Positions 47,295 through 56,635 of a stretch of 64,000 nt of DNA are shown here, piece after piece. The stretch spans positions 32,940 through 96,939 of the forward strand of contig JAPSLL010000014.1 of assembly GCA_031180805.1 (NCBI GenBank). The letters are read 5' to 3'. The number at the start of each line of letters is the position of its first letter. Position 1 is the first letter of the stretch. The stretch is from Bacillus sp. (in: firmicutes) (lineage in GTDB: Bacteria; Bacillota; Bacilli; Bacillales; Bacillaceae). The position numbers and the translations under genes are program-made. Under the pieces are notes generated by a model, which was not told where the DNA came from, searched no databases, and saw only the letters and a program-made list of their open reading frames with translations.

Positions 47295-47304
47295 ATTCTT
47301 ATTT

Positions 47305-47493
47305 TCAGTCTAATAGTCCTTTTTCTCTCATTCTTTTTTTTAGGATAAATCCAAATGCCATAACTGCATTTAATAATACGATTGAGAGAAGGACTCCGAG
47401 TAGACTCCGTTCACCAACTGCTATTCCAATCCCGATCATACTCAAAGCTGCAACACATGCTAAAACTAGAAAAATCCACTTGCCAATTTTCAT
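47305..47493 (-). CDS. ylaF: small membrane protein YlaF (DUF5325)
   Basis: 62 residues with two membrane helices (about 5-25 and 30-50) and a basic C-terminal tail (KKRMREKG). Length, topology and location directly upstream of typA, on the opposite strand, match YlaF of Bacillus. Function unknown. AGGAGAGTG precedes the ATG. Confidence 0.78.
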   Translation of the reverse strand: MKIGKWIFLVLACVAALSMIGIGIAVGERSLLGVLLSIVLLNAVMAFGFILKKRMREKGLLD

Positions 47494-47584
47494 AAAACTT
47501 CACTCTCCTAAGTTGTGAAGAAAAAATTTAAAGTATCTTAATATATAGTTTACATAAAAACTTATCACTTTTCTACATTGTTTG

Positions 47585-47593
47585 TGGTATAAT
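47585..47593 (+). promoter_or_regulatory. extended -10 promoter of typA
   Basis: TGGTATAAT is a full TGnTATAAT element 131 bp before the typA start. The -35 region is weak. Confidence 0.5.
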
Positions 47594-47723
47594 ATCCAAG
47601 GTAATTTTTATTTATTTTTAAATCAATTAGAATACTGCGAAAAGACTTACCGTATTACTTGTCAGAAGTATGGAAAACCTTTAAGTAGATCCTATTTGAA
47701 TATACATTTTGGGAGATGAAAGA

Positions 47724-49565
47724 GTGAAATTACGAAACGATATTCGCAACATAGCTATTATTGCCCACGTAGACCATGGGAAAACAACTTTGGTTGACCA
47801 GCTTTTACACCAATCTGGTACATTCCGTTCGAATGAACAAGTAGCAGAACGTGCGATGGATTCCAATGATTTGGAACGTGAACGCGGGATTACGATTTTA
47901 GCGAAAAATACAGCAATTAATTATAAAGATACTCGTATCAATATCATGGATACTCCAGGACATGCAGACTTCGGTGGCGAAGTTGAACGGATTATGAAAA
48001 TGGTTGATGGGGTTCTATTAGTTGTTGATGCATATGAAGGTTGTATGCCACAAACACGCTTTGTATTGAAAAAAGCACTCGAGCAAAATTTGACTCCAAT
48101 TGTTGTTGTAAACAAAATTGACCGTGATTTTGCCCGCCCGTCAGAAGTAGTTGATGAAGTTCTTGACTTATTTATTGAACTTGATGCAAATGAAGACCAA
48201 TTAGAATTTCCAGTTGTTTTTGCATCAGCTATTAATGGTACAGCTAGTACAAGTCCAGATCCTGCTGATCAAGAAGAAAATATGGCTTCACTATTTGATG
48301 CAATCGTTGAGCACATTCCTGCTCCAATTGATAATAGAGAGGAGCCTCTACAATTCCAAGTAGCTTTACTTGATTATAATGATTATGTAGGACGAATTGG
48401 TATTGGTCGTGTTTTCCGTGGAACGATGCATGTAGGTCAGCAAGTAGCATTAATGAAGATTGATGGTTCTGTGAAAAACTTCCGCGTTACGAAATTATTC
48501 GGCTTCCAAGGACTTAAACGTGTTGAAATTCAAGAAGCTGTTGCTGGCGATTTAGTCGCGGTTTCAGGTATGGAAGATATAAACGTTGGGGAAACAGTAT
48601 GTCCTGTTGAGCATCAAGAAGCTTTACCGATTTTACGTATAGACGAGCCTACATTACAAATGACCTTTGCAGTAAATAACAGTCCATTTGCTGGTCGCGA
48701 AGGGAAATTCGTAACAGCTCGTAAAATTGAAGAAAGATTATTATCACAATTACAAACTGACGTAAGTTTACGAGTTGAGCCAACCGATTCCCCAGATGCA
48801 TGGATCGTATCTGGACGTGGAGAGCTTCACCTTTCAATACTAATTGAAAATATGCGTCGAGAAGGTTATGAGCTTCAAGTATCAAAACCTGAAGTAATTG
48901 TAAAAGAAATTGATGGTGTTCGTTGTGAGCCTGTTGAACGAGTACAAATTGACGTACCTGAAGAACATACAGGTGGTGTAATGGAGTCAATCGGTGCTCG
49001 TAAAGGTGAAATGATTGATATGATTAACAATGGGAACGGACAAGTTCGCTTAATTTTTAATGTTCCTGCTCGTGGGTTAATAGGATATTCAACAGAATTT
49101 ATGTCATTAACACGTGGCTTTGGTATTATCAATCATACATTTGATAGCTATCAGCCGATGCAACCAGGAAAAGTTGGTGGACGTAGACAAGGGGTTCTTG
49201 TATCAATGGAAAACGGAAAATCAACGACATATGGTATTCAAGGAGTTGAAGACCGTGGTGTTATTTTTGTTGAAGCCGGTGTCGATGTATATGAAGGAAT
49301 GATTGTTGGGGAACATACACGTGAAAATGACTTAGTTGTTAACATTTGTAAAATGAAACAACAAACAAATATTCGTTCAGCTACAAAAGACCAAACAAAT
49401 ACAATGAAAAAACCTCGTATTATGTCGTTAGAGGAAGCATTAGAGTATTTAAACGAAGACGAATATTGTGAATTAACCCCTGAGTCCATTAGACTTAGAA
49501 AGAAAATATTAGATAAAAATGAACGTGAAAAAGCAGCGAAAAAGAAAAAGTTAGCAGGAATTTAA
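47724..49565 (+). CDS. typA: translational GTPase TypA/BipA
   Basis: 613 residues from GTG 47724 (MKLRND start, as in the family). GGGAG stands 8 nt before it; the TTG at 47709 overlaps that site. GTPase motifs: AHVDHGKT (G1) near 13, RGITI (G2), DTPGHADF (G3) and NKID (G4). Domains follow EF-G/LepA order with EF-G III and V, then the TypA-specific C-terminal domain. It assists ribosome assembly and translation under stress such as cold. Monocistronic by its flanking promoter and terminator. Confidence 0.95.
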   Translation: MKLRNDIRNIAIIAHVDHGKTTLVDQLLHQSGTFRSNEQVAERAMDSNDLERERGITILAKNTAINYKDTRINIMDTPGHADFGGEVERIMKMVDGVLLVVDAYEGCMPQTRFVLKKALEQNLTPIVVVNKIDRDFARPSEVVDEVLDLFIELDANEDQLEFPVVFASAINGTASTSPDPADQEENMASLFDAIVEHIPAPIDNREEPLQFQVALLDYNDYVGRIGIGRVFRGTMHVGQQVALMKIDGSVKNFRVTKLFGFQGLKRVEIQEAVAGDLVAVSGMEDINVGETVCPVEHQEALPILRIDEPTLQMTFAVNNSPFAGREGKFVTARKIEERLLSQLQTDVSLRVEPTDSPDAWIVSGRGELHLSILIENMRREGYELQVSKPEVIVKEIDGVRCEPVERVQIDVPEEHTGGVMESIGARKGEMIDMINNGNGQVRLIFNVPARGLIGYSTEFMSLTRGFGIINHTFDSYQPMQPGKVGGRRQGVLVSMENGKSTTYGIQGVEDRGVIFVEAGVDVYEGMIVGEHTRENDLVVNICKMKQQTNIRSATKDQTNTMKKPRIMSLEEALEYLNEDEYCELTPESIRLRKKILDKNEREKAAKKKKLAGI

Positions 49566-49581
49566 CGATTTCTTTGAATAA

Positions 49582-49624
49582 GAGTGCACATAGTACGTTA
49601 ATCTTGCTTACTATATGCACTTTT
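49582..49624 (+). terminator. intrinsic terminator of typA
   Basis: GTGCAcATAGTA pairs with TACTATaTGCAC, 13-nt loop, then TTTT. Confidence 0.75.
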
Positions 49625-49644
49625 GATAATTGATTGTGCAGATG

Positions 49645-49743
49645 GCTGATTCAACTAAAGAAAGTTATCTTAATGTTACGTGTCTAGTCCGATAGACAAT
49701 AATAATTTTTGAAGATAATTTTAGGTGAATCAGCTATTTTTTT
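49645..49743 (+). other. long multi-segment hairpin with U-tract between typA and ylaH
   Basis: Four co-axial segments pair: GCTGATTCA (49645-49653) with TGAATCAGC (49726-49734), CTAAA (49655) with TTTAG (49720-49724), TTATCTT (49665-49671) with AAGATAA (49712-49718), and TGTCTA (49681-49686) with TAGACA (49693-49698) at the tip. TATTTTTTT follows. It might be a second typA terminator, a small RNA end, or the remains of a palindromic repeat. The typA terminator already lies just upstream. Confidence 0.6.
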
Positions 49744-49795
49744 AGGTTAATTTTATTGTTTTTATAAAATGTGAAGGAAATAAGGAGGGGGAAAG

Positions 49796-50110
49796 GTGGA
49801 AATAGAAGAAAAATTATCATTTTTTCCTAGCTTGTATAAAGTTACCGAAAATCCAGACTTAGGAATGTGGCTGTTGTACATCACAATTTTTGTGTTATCA
49901 GTGGTTGTTTATAAACTGGGGTTTGCCAAAAAGCTTCCGATATTAAAATCCCTTATCATTTACATATTTCTAGCATTAGGATGTACCGTGCTAACTTTCT
50001 TAGGTATCTTTTTACCAATTGCAGAAGGGTTAGTTGTCGCTGCATTAATCTTAATCATTTACAAAATTAGACTTCACCAATCAAAAAAACAAGATGCCAA
50101 AGAGGTATAA
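49796..50110 (+). CDS. ylaH: YlaH-like membrane protein
   Basis: 104 residues with three membrane helices (about 24-42, 50-68 and 72-92) and a basic C-terminus. The N-terminal [15 protein letters not shown] stretch and length match YlaH, encoded directly after typA in Bacillus. GTG start with AAGGAGGG upstream. Function unknown. Confidence 0.88.
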   Translation: MEIEEKLSFFPSLYKVTENPDLGMWLLYITIFVLSVVVYKLGFAKKLPILKSLIIYIFLALGCTVLTFLGIFLPIAEGLVVAALILIIYKIRLHQSKKQDAKEV

Positions 50111-50111
50111 G

Positions 50112-50169
50112 AAAAGCTGTCTTAACATTTGTCCTTTAAGTAATAGGTCATAAGTTAAGACAGCTTTTT
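50112..50169 (+). terminator. intrinsic terminator of ylaH
   Basis: AAAAGCTGTCTTAAC pairs with GTTAAGACAGCTTTT, 27-nt loop, then TTTT. The stem is perfect. Confidence 0.82.
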
Positions 50170-50290
50170 ATTGTTGTCAAGTTGATAGCTTTCTATAAGG
50201 ATGGCTTTTAAAGAGAAGGACTCATACATAAGTAAATTCGCAAAAAGAATATATTCGCAAATAGCTTAATGATAGTCTAATTAAATAAAG

Positions 50291-50491
50291 TTACCAAGAG
50301 TCTTCCGTTTTTTTATCCTGATAAAGCCTAAATTTCCCAGTTGCGATACGAGCGTTTGTTTTCGCTTCAATTCGTTCATTACATTCTCTACACATATATG
50401 TATGGATGGGACGATTTCTTAATCGTTTTGCCATTAATGTTTCATCTTCAATATTTTCAACTTTATCACAAATTACACACTTTACCTTCAT
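50291..50491 (-). CDS. ylaI: YlaI, small zinc-finger-like protein (DUF2197)
   Basis: 66 residues from ATG 50491, with GAGGTG just upstream; the longer ORF begins on that site. Two CxxC knuckles, CVICDK near residue 4 and CRECNE near 35, suggest a zinc ribbon. Located between ylaH and ylaJ as in B. subtilis, where it is on the opposite strand from typA. Function unknown. Confidence 0.85.
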   Translation of the reverse strand: MKVKCVICDKVENIEDETLMAKRLRNRPIHTYMCRECNERIEAKTNARIATGKFRLYQDKKTEDSW

Positions 50492-50661
50492 TCGACACCT
50501 CAAACCTTTTGCAATTTTTTAGTCGTACGTTTTAATAAGTATATCATGTTACAGGTTAAATAATGAAGAACCAGAGAAAAAATGAATGTGACTTGTGATA
50601 AATTTGGAGAGTGAAAGAAGGGATGAAAGGGCTAATTTGATAATTAGCATGATAACAGTTT

Positions 50662-50774
50662 GAGGAGGCATTCTTAGGTGAAAGGTGTAAATCCTCATAT
50701 GGGAGCTTAGAATTGTTATATCTCTCCCAAATTTAGTTTTACTTGACGGATAGCTCCTTTCAGATTGCCTCCTC
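50662..50774. repeat. nested inverted repeat between ylaJ and ylaI
   Basis: Outer arms GAGGAGGCA (50662-50670) and TGCCTCCTC (50766-50774) pair perfectly. Inside, GAAAGG (50680-50685) pairs with CCTTTC (50756-50761), and GGGAG (50701-50705) with CTCCC (50724-50728). The loop is AT-rich. It could be a mobile palindromic repeat or a structured RNA in the ylaJ-ylaI transcript. Confidence 0.5.
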
Positions 50775-50785
50775 ATCTCTTTGTT

Positions 50786-51394
50786 TTAACGATGCTTCTG
50801 ATTATTTGATTGATCCTGTTGTTCTTCTTCTATTTTTTTCTCATTTTTGTTATTTAATTGCTCGTCATTTGTTTCAGTTGGTTGTTTTTGTTGATTATCA
50901 AGTGCATCATTAGGTATTTCAGGTATAACGCGTCCCACAATTGCGGCAAGTTCATCTAATATGCCAACAATTGGTCGACCTTCTTGTATTTCTCTTCCCA
51001 TTTCACGAAGGCGTGCGTTTGTATCAGCATCTGCGATTACGACAGCATTTGCACCATAAGGGTCATGCCTTAAGCTTTCCGAAACTGTATATTTTATTGA
51101 TTCAACTTTATTTCGATCCAATTTTGAATTGACATCAATGCCAACAACAGCAAAATCCCCTAATACAACCGCAGTTGCATCATTGACCTCTGGTATTCTG
51201 TTAGCCAAATTTACAAGGTGCTTCGAGATTTCTTGTCCAGTTTTTCGGTCTATATTATTTTCATCTACACTGTTTTTTACTTTAATTGGTGTCCCGTTAT
51301 TAAGTGAATCGTCAGTATTGGGTGCACCTTGATTTACATTACAACCAGTAAGAGCAAGGGTTAGTAGTAGTAAAGCAAAATAAATTATTTTCAT
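50786..51394 (-). CDS. ylaJ: YhcN/YlaJ family sporulation lipoprotein
   Basis: 202 residues from ATG 51394, with AAGGAGTG at proper spacing; the longer ORF has no ribosome site. The signal peptide ends in ALTGC (lipidated Cys 18). Residues 55-165 are the YhcN/YlaJ domain (HLVNLANRIPEVNDATAVVLGDFAVVGIDV and later ADTNARLREMGREI). The C-terminus is Asn/Gln/Lys/Glu-rich and low complexity. In B. subtilis the protein belongs to the spore inner membrane/coat-associated lipoproteins; this implies a spore-forming host. Confidence 0.88.
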   Translation of the reverse strand: MKIIYFALLLLTLALTGCNVNQGAPNTDDSLNNGTPIKVKNSVDENNIDRKTGQEISKHLVNLANRIPEVNDATAVVLGDFAVVGIDVNSKLDRNKVESIKYTVSESLRHDPYGANAVVIADADTNARLREMGREIQEGRPIVGILDELAAIVGRVIPEIPNDALDNQQKQPTETNDEQLNNKNEKKIEEEQQDQSNNQKHR

Positions 51395-51603
51395 GAAATC
51401 ACTCCTTAATTCTGCAATTGAATCCATTTATAGAACATTCATTGCAGTTTTTTTCCTTGCTTTTTAATTTTATTGTCTAATAAACCTTCTATCTTTATTC
51501 ATCCTTTCATATATTTTAGCAACGCTTCATTCACAGCTTGACTTTTTTTACGAACTAATTGTTTCACTCCATAAAAAAATAGCACGGAGTAGGAGGCGGA
51601 GTT

Positions 51604-52932
51604 TTGAGGAAGATTTATGTTCTAGACACGAATGTATTATTGCAAGACCCAAATTCAATCTTTTCCTTTGAAGAAAATGAAGTAATTATCCCAGCAGTTG
51701 TTTTAGAGGAAGTAGATTCAAAAAAAAGGTATATGGATGAAATTGGAAGAAATGCTAGACAAGTATCAAAGCTAATCGATCAATTAAGAGAATCTGGAAA
51801 ACTCCATGAAAAAATTCCGTTGCCAAATGGTGGTTCACTTAGAATTGAATTGAATCATCGTTCTTTTCAGCAACTTCAAGAAATATTTGTTGAAAAAACA
51901 AATGATAACAGAATTCTAGCTGTTGCAAAAAATTTGTCTTTGGAGGAGCAGACAAAGGAAAATGGCCGAGCTGTTATCTTAGTAAGCAAGGACACGCTAG
52001 TTAGGGTAAAGGCAGACGCTATTGGTCTTATAGCCGAGGATTTTCTAAGTGATCGAGTAGTCGAAATTGACCATATATACACTGGATTTCTTGATTTGTA
52101 CATTAGTAGTGACAATTTAAATCGGTTTTATGAAAAGAACGAACTTATTCTTTCAGAAATAACAAATCATCCTTTTTATCCAAATCAATTCGTTATTATG
52201 AAGGATGCGTTAGGTGGTTCATCATCAGCAATTGGAAAGGTTGATCAATCAGGTAAAAAGATTCAACGTCTCGTTTTTGACCATGACCATATTTGGGGAA
52301 TAAGACCGAGAAATGTCCAACAAACAATGGCATTAGAGCTACTTTTAAGGACGGATGTTCCATTAGTAACGCTTATTGGCAAAGCTGGTACTGGAAAAAC
52401 ATTATTAGCCCTCGCAGCAGGTCTTATGCAGACGGAGGATTTAGGAACTTATAAAAAGCTGTTAGTTGCAAGACCAATCGTTCCGGTTGGAAAGGATCTT
52501 GGGTTTTTGCCAGGTGAAAAAGAAGAAAAATTAAGGCCTTGGATGCAGCCGATTTATGATAATTTGGAATATCTATTTAATACTAAAAAACCGGGAGAAT
52601 TAGATGCGATTTTAGCAGGTATGGGGTCGATTGAGGTTGAAGCTTTAACATATATTCGGGGGCGCAGTATCCCTGAACAAATTATTCTCATAGATGAAGC
52701 GCAAAACCTAACTAAGCATGAAGTGAAAACAATTCTGACAAGGGTTGGTGAACGGAGTAAAATTGTCTTAATGGGAGATCCTGAACAAATTGACCATCCG
52801 TATCTTGATGAATACAATAATGGCTTAACATATGTTGTTGAGAAATTTAAGGATCAACCAATTGCTGGACATGTAAGACTTGTTAAGGGAGAACGGTCAG
52901 GGCTAGCACAACTAGCAGCTGACATACTATAA
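51604..52932 (+). CDS. ylaK: PIN domain-PhoH ATPase fusion YlaK
   Basis: 442 residues. N-terminal PIN nuclease domain (about 1-150; acidic residues in VLDTNVLLQDP near 7 and the second half) joined to a PhoH-type ATPase domain (about 220-442) with Walker A GKAGTGKT near 259, LIDEAQN near 360 and MGDPEQID near 388. PhoH2-type fusions are sequence-specific RNA helicase/RNases in actinobacteria. TTG start behind TAGGAGGCGGAG. Length and position match YlaK. Confidence 0.92.
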   Translation: MRKIYVLDTNVLLQDPNSIFSFEENEVIIPAVVLEEVDSKKRYMDEIGRNARQVSKLIDQLRESGKLHEKIPLPNGGSLRIELNHRSFQQLQEIFVEKTNDNRILAVAKNLSLEEQTKENGRAVILVSKDTLVRVKADAIGLIAEDFLSDRVVEIDHIYTGFLDLYISSDNLNRFYEKNELILSEITNHPFYPNQFVIMKDALGGSSSAIGKVDQSGKKIQRLVFDHDHIWGIRPRNVQQTMALELLLRTDVPLVTLIGKAGTGKTLLALAAGLMQTEDLGTYKKLLVARPIVPVGKDLGFLPGEKEEKLRPWMQPIYDNLEYLFNTKKPGELDAILAGMGSIEVEALTYIRGRSIPEQIILIDEAQNLTKHEVKTILTRVGERSKIVLMGDPEQIDHPYLDEYNNGLTYVVEKFKDQPIAGHVRLVKGERSGLAQLAADIL

Positions 52933-52939
52933 GAAAGCG

Positions 52940-52999
52940 AAGGGGGAGTTATGGAGCCCCCTTTTAAAGTCTATACGTAAATAATTTAAGGGGGCTTTA
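52940..52999. terminator. overlapping hairpins between ylaK and ylaL
   Basis: GGGGG (52942-52946) pairs with CCCCC (52957-52961) followed by TTTT, a terminator for ylaK. The same CCCCC can instead pair with AAGGGGGCT near 52988-52996 to form a longer stem, which gives a T-tract on the reverse strand for ylaL. The two folds are mutually exclusive. Confidence 0.7.
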
Positions 53000-53007
53000 T
53001 TAGATAC

Positions 53008-53505
53008 TTAAACGACAACAATTTCCTTTACATTTTTTATTGGGTTTGAAAAATTTGAACCATCTCCATAATAAATATGTATTGGACCATCCTCCCTTAG
53101 AGGTTTTCCATTAATACTAAACCCGAGAACAACATTAAGAGCTATTTCAATTGGTAATGAAATCTTTCCTTCTTTCGTCATAAAATTGACAGTTGTGGCA
53201 TCTTCAAGAATAACAGCGTTTTCAAGGAAAGGCTTTAATGGAATACCGAAAGTACCATTTAGCACTTTTTGTTTTTCATAGATTTTTTCAGTTTTAAGTG
53301 TAGGGGGATGAATGGCTCCTTCTCTAATTTCACGTTCCCAATGTTTTGAAGTTGCCTTCGTGTATTCTTCAATTTCATCTTTTGTTATAGCTTCTTCTGT
53401 GAAATACGTTGTTAAATCAACCTTTCTGTCATCGAAGATCCAAACACCAGGATCTAATGTGATTTGAAATTGAACTTTACCTTTAATCATTACGATTGAT
53501 TCCAT
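53008..53505 (-). CDS. ylaL: YlaL family protein (peptidyl-prolyl cis-trans isomerase-like)
   Basis: 165 residues from ATG 53505 with AAAGGAGTG upstream; the longer ORF is not needed. The N-terminal part carries GKVQFQITLDPGVWIFDDRKVDL, the C-terminal part has GFSINGKPLREDGPIHIYYGDGSNFSNPI. Position opposite ylaK and before ylaN matches YlaL. Often labelled peptidyl-prolyl isomerase-like by database; I see no catalytic motif, so function is unknown. Confidence 0.78.
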   Translation of the reverse strand: MESIVMIKGKVQFQITLDPGVWIFDDRKVDLTTYFTEEAITKDEIEEYTKATSKHWEREIREGAIHPPTLKTEKIYEKQKVLNGTFGIPLKPFLENAVILEDATTVNFMTKEGKISLPIEIALNVVLGFSINGKPLREDGPIHIYYGDGSNFSNPIKNVKEIVVV

Positions 53506-53706
53506 AAACGACACTCCTTTATAACGCAAGTATAACCTTTTTTATCACAAATTGTCACATAATATTAATTAGAAACTATCAACAAAAATCTGTGTATTTT
53601 TTACGAAAAATCGAAGTTTATATTGATTGTCCTTGCTTTTTCAATGATTTGGTTATAATATTAAATCATAAGTAGAGGGTAATCGCTCGGAAACGGAGGG
53701 ATTCAT

Positions 53707-53988
53707 TTGGCGTCTGAGATTGCTATTAATCATCGTGAAAAAGCACTTGCGTTACTAAGGGCAGATGCTGAAAAAATCATGAAATTAATAAAGGTCCAAA
53801 TGGACAATTTAACAATGCCTCAGTGTCCTCTTTATGAAGAGGTTTTAGATACACAAATGTTCGGTTTATCTAGAGAAATTGATTTCGCGGTACGATTAGG
53901 CTTAGTTGAGGAACGTGAAGGAAAAGAATTGCTAGATACACTCGAAAGGGAGCTCTCAGCTCTACATGATGCATTTACAGGCAAATAA
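53707..53988 (+). CDS. ylaN: iron-linked Fur regulator protein YlaN
   Basis: 93 residues, helical, family DUF1507. The motif [24 protein letters not shown] is nearly invariant and includes a Cys and several acidic residues. In B. subtilis and Staphylococcus YlaN binds Fe(II) and Fur and relieves Fur repression, making it essential at low iron. TTG start preceded by GGAGG. It stands before ftsW, with a terminator between. Confidence 0.93.
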   Translation: MASEIAINHREKALALLRADAEKIMKLIKVQMDNLTMPQCPLYEEVLDTQMFGLSREIDFAVRLGLVEEREGKELLDTLERELSALHDAFTGK

Positions 53989-53993
53989 TGATC

Positions 53994-54032
53994 AAAACTC
54001 AAACTAACTAGGTAGTAAGTTTGAGTTTTTTT
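53994..54032 (+). terminator. intrinsic terminator of ylaN
   Basis: AAAACTCAAACT pairs with AGTTTGAGTTTT, 12-nt loop and seven T residues. Confidence 0.88.
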
Positions 54033-54132
54033 ATTTCTCTATCAGTTTTTAAAGGAAATTAACTTTTTTAGAGCGAAGATATAGTAAAATAAAAGCAACG
54101 TACGATAATGACAGTAGTAAGGAAGAGATATT

Positions 54133-55377
54133 ATGGTAAAGAAAATTCTAAAATCTTATGATTATTCATTAATACTAGCGATCATTTTACTTTGCGCGTT
54201 TGGCCTTGTAATGGTCTATAGCTCAAGTATGATTACAGCTGTTGCTCGATGGGGATTAGAACCCGATCATTTTTTTCAAAGGCAAAGGCTAGCCCTTTTG
54301 GCGGGAGGTTTAGCTTTTTTAGTGATGATGATATTACCATATCGGGTTTTTTTGAATAGCACAATTTTAAAAATTATTGTTTTTGGTTCAATAGGATTAC
54401 TCAGTTCCTTATTTTTTATTGGACATGTTGCTGGTAATGCGAAAAGCTGGTTGAATTTTGGTGGGATGAATCTTCAACCAGGTGAATTTGTAAAACTAAG
54501 TGTAATTATATACCTTGCTGCCGTTTATGATAAAAAACAATCATATTTAAATGAATTTAGCAGAGGGGTTTTACCACCGCTTATTTTTACAGGGATCATC
54601 TGTACGTTCGTTATTATTCAACCTGATTTCGGTACAGCCTTTATTATTAGTATGATTGCTGTTTGTATGATTTTATGTTCTGGAATGGGAATGAAGAATA
54701 TTCTAAAGCTCGTTTCGCTCGTCTTTATTTTTGGAGGAATGATGGTTGGCTTCTTACTGATAAGGGGAGTTAACCTCTTCAGTCAAGAACAGTTAAGCCG
54801 TTTTAGCGGTGTCATTGATCCATTTGGAGATGTACAAGGTGATGGTTATCAACTAGTTAATTCTTTCTATGCTATAGGAGCTGGAGGCTTAAAGGGTTTA
54901 GGATTAGGACAAAGTATCCAAAAATATGGCTATCTACCTGAATCACATACTGATTTTATTATGGCGATTATTGCAGAGGAATTAGGGATTTTAGGCGTAA
55001 TCTTTGTATTAGTTCTCCTCACATTTGTTATTTTAAAAGGATTTCAAATCGCGAGGAAATGCCAGGATCCCTTTGGAACGCTTCTTGCTGTAGGTATTTC
55101 AAGCATGATTGCAATTCAAGCTTTAATTAATTTAGGGGGTCTAACAGGCTTAATCCCTATAACTGGTGTCCCACTTCCATTTATCAGCTACGGTGGTTCG
55201 TCGATATTGCTTTTACTTCTATCGATGGGTTTATTAGTAAATGTGTCAATGTTTACAAATTATCGTGATACATATCAAAAACCTAAAGTAAAAGAGGAAA
55301 ATAAAAAGCCAACAATCGTAGAACCAATTCAACATAGACATCATCGAAATCATAGACGAAACTCTTCGTTCAGATAA
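54133..55377 (+). CDS. ftsW: peptidoglycan glycosyltransferase FtsW
   Basis: A 414-residue SEDS-family protein with about ten membrane helices. The catalytic region with FVIIQPDFGTAF near 175, GLGLGQSIQKYGYLPESHTDFIMAIIAEELG near 255 (Asp/Glu of the SEDS motif) and LIPITGVPLPFISYGGSS near 340 is intact. It polymerises septal glycan strands with a class b penicillin-binding protein. The C-terminus ends in a basic, His-rich tail (HRHHRNHRR). It is FtsW rather than RodA by position (ylaO in B. subtilis). The next gene there, pycA, is missing here. Confidence 0.93.
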   Translation: MVKKILKSYDYSLILAIILLCAFGLVMVYSSSMITAVARWGLEPDHFFQRQRLALLAGGLAFLVMMILPYRVFLNSTILKIIVFGSIGLLSSLFFIGHVAGNAKSWLNFGGMNLQPGEFVKLSVIIYLAAVYDKKQSYLNEFSRGVLPPLIFTGIICTFVIIQPDFGTAFIISMIAVCMILCSGMGMKNILKLVSLVFIFGGMMVGFLLIRGVNLFSQEQLSRFSGVIDPFGDVQGDGYQLVNSFYAIGAGGLKGLGLGQSIQKYGYLPESHTDFIMAIIAEELGILGVIFVLVLLTFVILKGFQIARKCQDPFGTLLAVGISSMIAIQALINLGGLTGLIPITGVPLPFISYGGSSILLLLLSMGLLVNVSMFTNYRDTYQKPKVKEENKKPTIVEPIQHRHHRNHRRNSSFR

Positions 55378-55411
55378 AAGAGGATTTTAACAAAAAGCTC
55401 AATTAATCTTT

Positions 55412-55566
55412 GTTGTTGATTTCATCACGCTGCATTCGCTTTCCGCTGGCGGTCCGGGAGCCTACTCGAAGAAAGCAAGCTCTTGAGGACTCCCTTTGAC
55501 ATGTTTCTCTAGGCAGCAGTCTCATGTCTACGGCTCTGATAAACTAAGTGCTTAAAAATCAACAAT
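55412..55566. repeat. degenerate Bacillus intergenic repeat, copy C
   Basis: Inverted ends TTGTTGATTT (55413-55422) and AAATCAACAA (55556-55565). Inside are GCATTCGCTTTCCGCTGGCGG, GGGAGCCTACTC and TCTAGGCAGCAGTCTCATGT. This is the best preserved of three copies and follows the widespread Bacillus GCATTCGCTTTCCGC-type element. It lies between ftsW and ctaA, where pycA stands in B. subtilis. Confidence 0.72.
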
Positions 55567-55586
55567 AATCTTTAAAATAGCCTAAC

Positions 55587-55626
55587 AAAAAAGCAGGAAC
55601 CTTATAATTTGGTTCCTGCTTTTTTA
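55587..55626 (-). terminator. terminator of ctaA
   Basis: AAAAGCAGGAACC pairs with GGTTCCTGCTTTT around a 9-nt loop, with T-runs on both strands. Confidence 0.88.
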
Positions 55627-55631
55627 AAAAT

Positions 55632-56534
55632 TTAATTGTACTTAGAGCGGCCAACAAGTAGTAGAAAGTAACTTAGAAGACCGAATAGGCATGAGATAAT
55701 TAATGCATGCGCTAATGCAATATAGAGATTTAATCCGGAAACTACTGTTAAAGCACCTGAAATTACTTGTAAACAGATTAAAATAAAGGCAATTATCCAG
55801 CCCCAATAAATAACTTTTTGATGCTTATGATATTTTATTGCTCTCCATGTTACATAAGCTATCCAAATGAAGATTAATGCTGCAGCAGCCCGATGTCCCA
55901 TTTGAATCCATTCATGTAAAGTGGTTGGCATCCCGCTAGCCCGTCTGCTGCATAGAGGCCAATCTGGACATGCTAGGCTCGCTTCTTTATGTCTTACATA
56001 AGCGCCTGTATAGACGACAAAGTAGGAATAAATAGTAATCCCGATCATATGGAACTTCATCTGATTATTAATTACGAGAGAACTTGCTTCAAACTTTTTA
56101 TCAACTTCGAATATTAGCAATGTTAACAGTAAAACAGATGCAAAGGAGATTAATGATATCCCAAAATGCAAAGCCATAACTGCATCCGATGAACCCCACA
56201 TTACGGCAGCTGCACCGATAAGTGCCTGCAAAATTAGGAATAAAACAGACAAAATTGCTAAAAATTTCGTTTCTCTAATATGGCCGATTTTTTTCCAAGC
56301 CCAAATTGCGAGAAGGACTACTGTAATTCCTGCGAGCCCACTTAATAGTCTATGGCTTAATTCGATGACTAACTCAAAGGTAATTTCACTAGGTACAAAT
56401 TCACCATGACATAATGGCCAGGATTTTCCGCAGCCATCCCCAGACTCCGTTTTTGTAACAAGTGCTCCCCCAAGTAGGACAAATAACATAATGATTGTCG
56501 TAAACACGGCAAACCATTTTAGTGCACGTTGCAA
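55632..56534 (-). CDS. ctaA: heme A synthase CtaA
   Basis: 300 residues with eight membrane helices in two four-helix bundles. Heme-ligand His residues lie in the even helices ([29 protein letters not shown]). Both Cys pairs are present: CGKSWPLC near residue 35 and LACPDWPLC near 188. It oxidises heme O to heme A for the cytochrome oxidase genes that lie divergently. TTG start preceded by AAGGTGA. The heme O synthase gene ctaB, which normally stands on the other side, is absent. Confidence 0.94.
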   Translation of the reverse strand: MQRALKWFAVFTTIIMLFVLLGGALVTKTESGDGCGKSWPLCHGEFVPSEITFELVIELSHRLLSGLAGITVVLLAIWAWKKIGHIRETKFLAILSVLFLILQALIGAAAVMWGSSDAVMALHFGISLISFASVLLLTLLIFEVDKKFEASSLVINNQMKFHMIGITIYSYFVVYTGAYVRHKEASLACPDWPLCSRRASGMPTTLHEWIQMGHRAAAALIFIWIAYVTWRAIKYHKHQKVIYWGWIIAFILICLQVISGALTVVSGLNLYIALAHALIISCLFGLLSYFLLLVGRSKYN

Positions 56535-56591
56535 AATATGTTCACCTTCTTAATAACTTTATTAGAAAAATTAATAGTAAATACTCATCGT

Positions 56592-56620
56592 ATAGTACAC
56601 AATGTATAGGAAAAAGACAA
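56592..56620 (-). promoter_or_regulatory. candidate ctaA promoter
   Basis: On the reverse strand TTGTCT (56620-56615), a 17-bp spacer and TACTAT (56597-56592). Four of six match in each hexamer, which fits an activator-dependent promoter. A TTTGTGAAC box at 56644-56636 lies just upstream. Confidence 0.45.
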
Positions 56621-56635
56621 TAAATATAAGGAAAA

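Noticed and set aside
50549..50776. Reverse-strand ORF of 75 codons between ylaJ and ylaI
   Set aside because: It covers the nested inverted repeat, has no convincing ribosome site and matches nothing I know.
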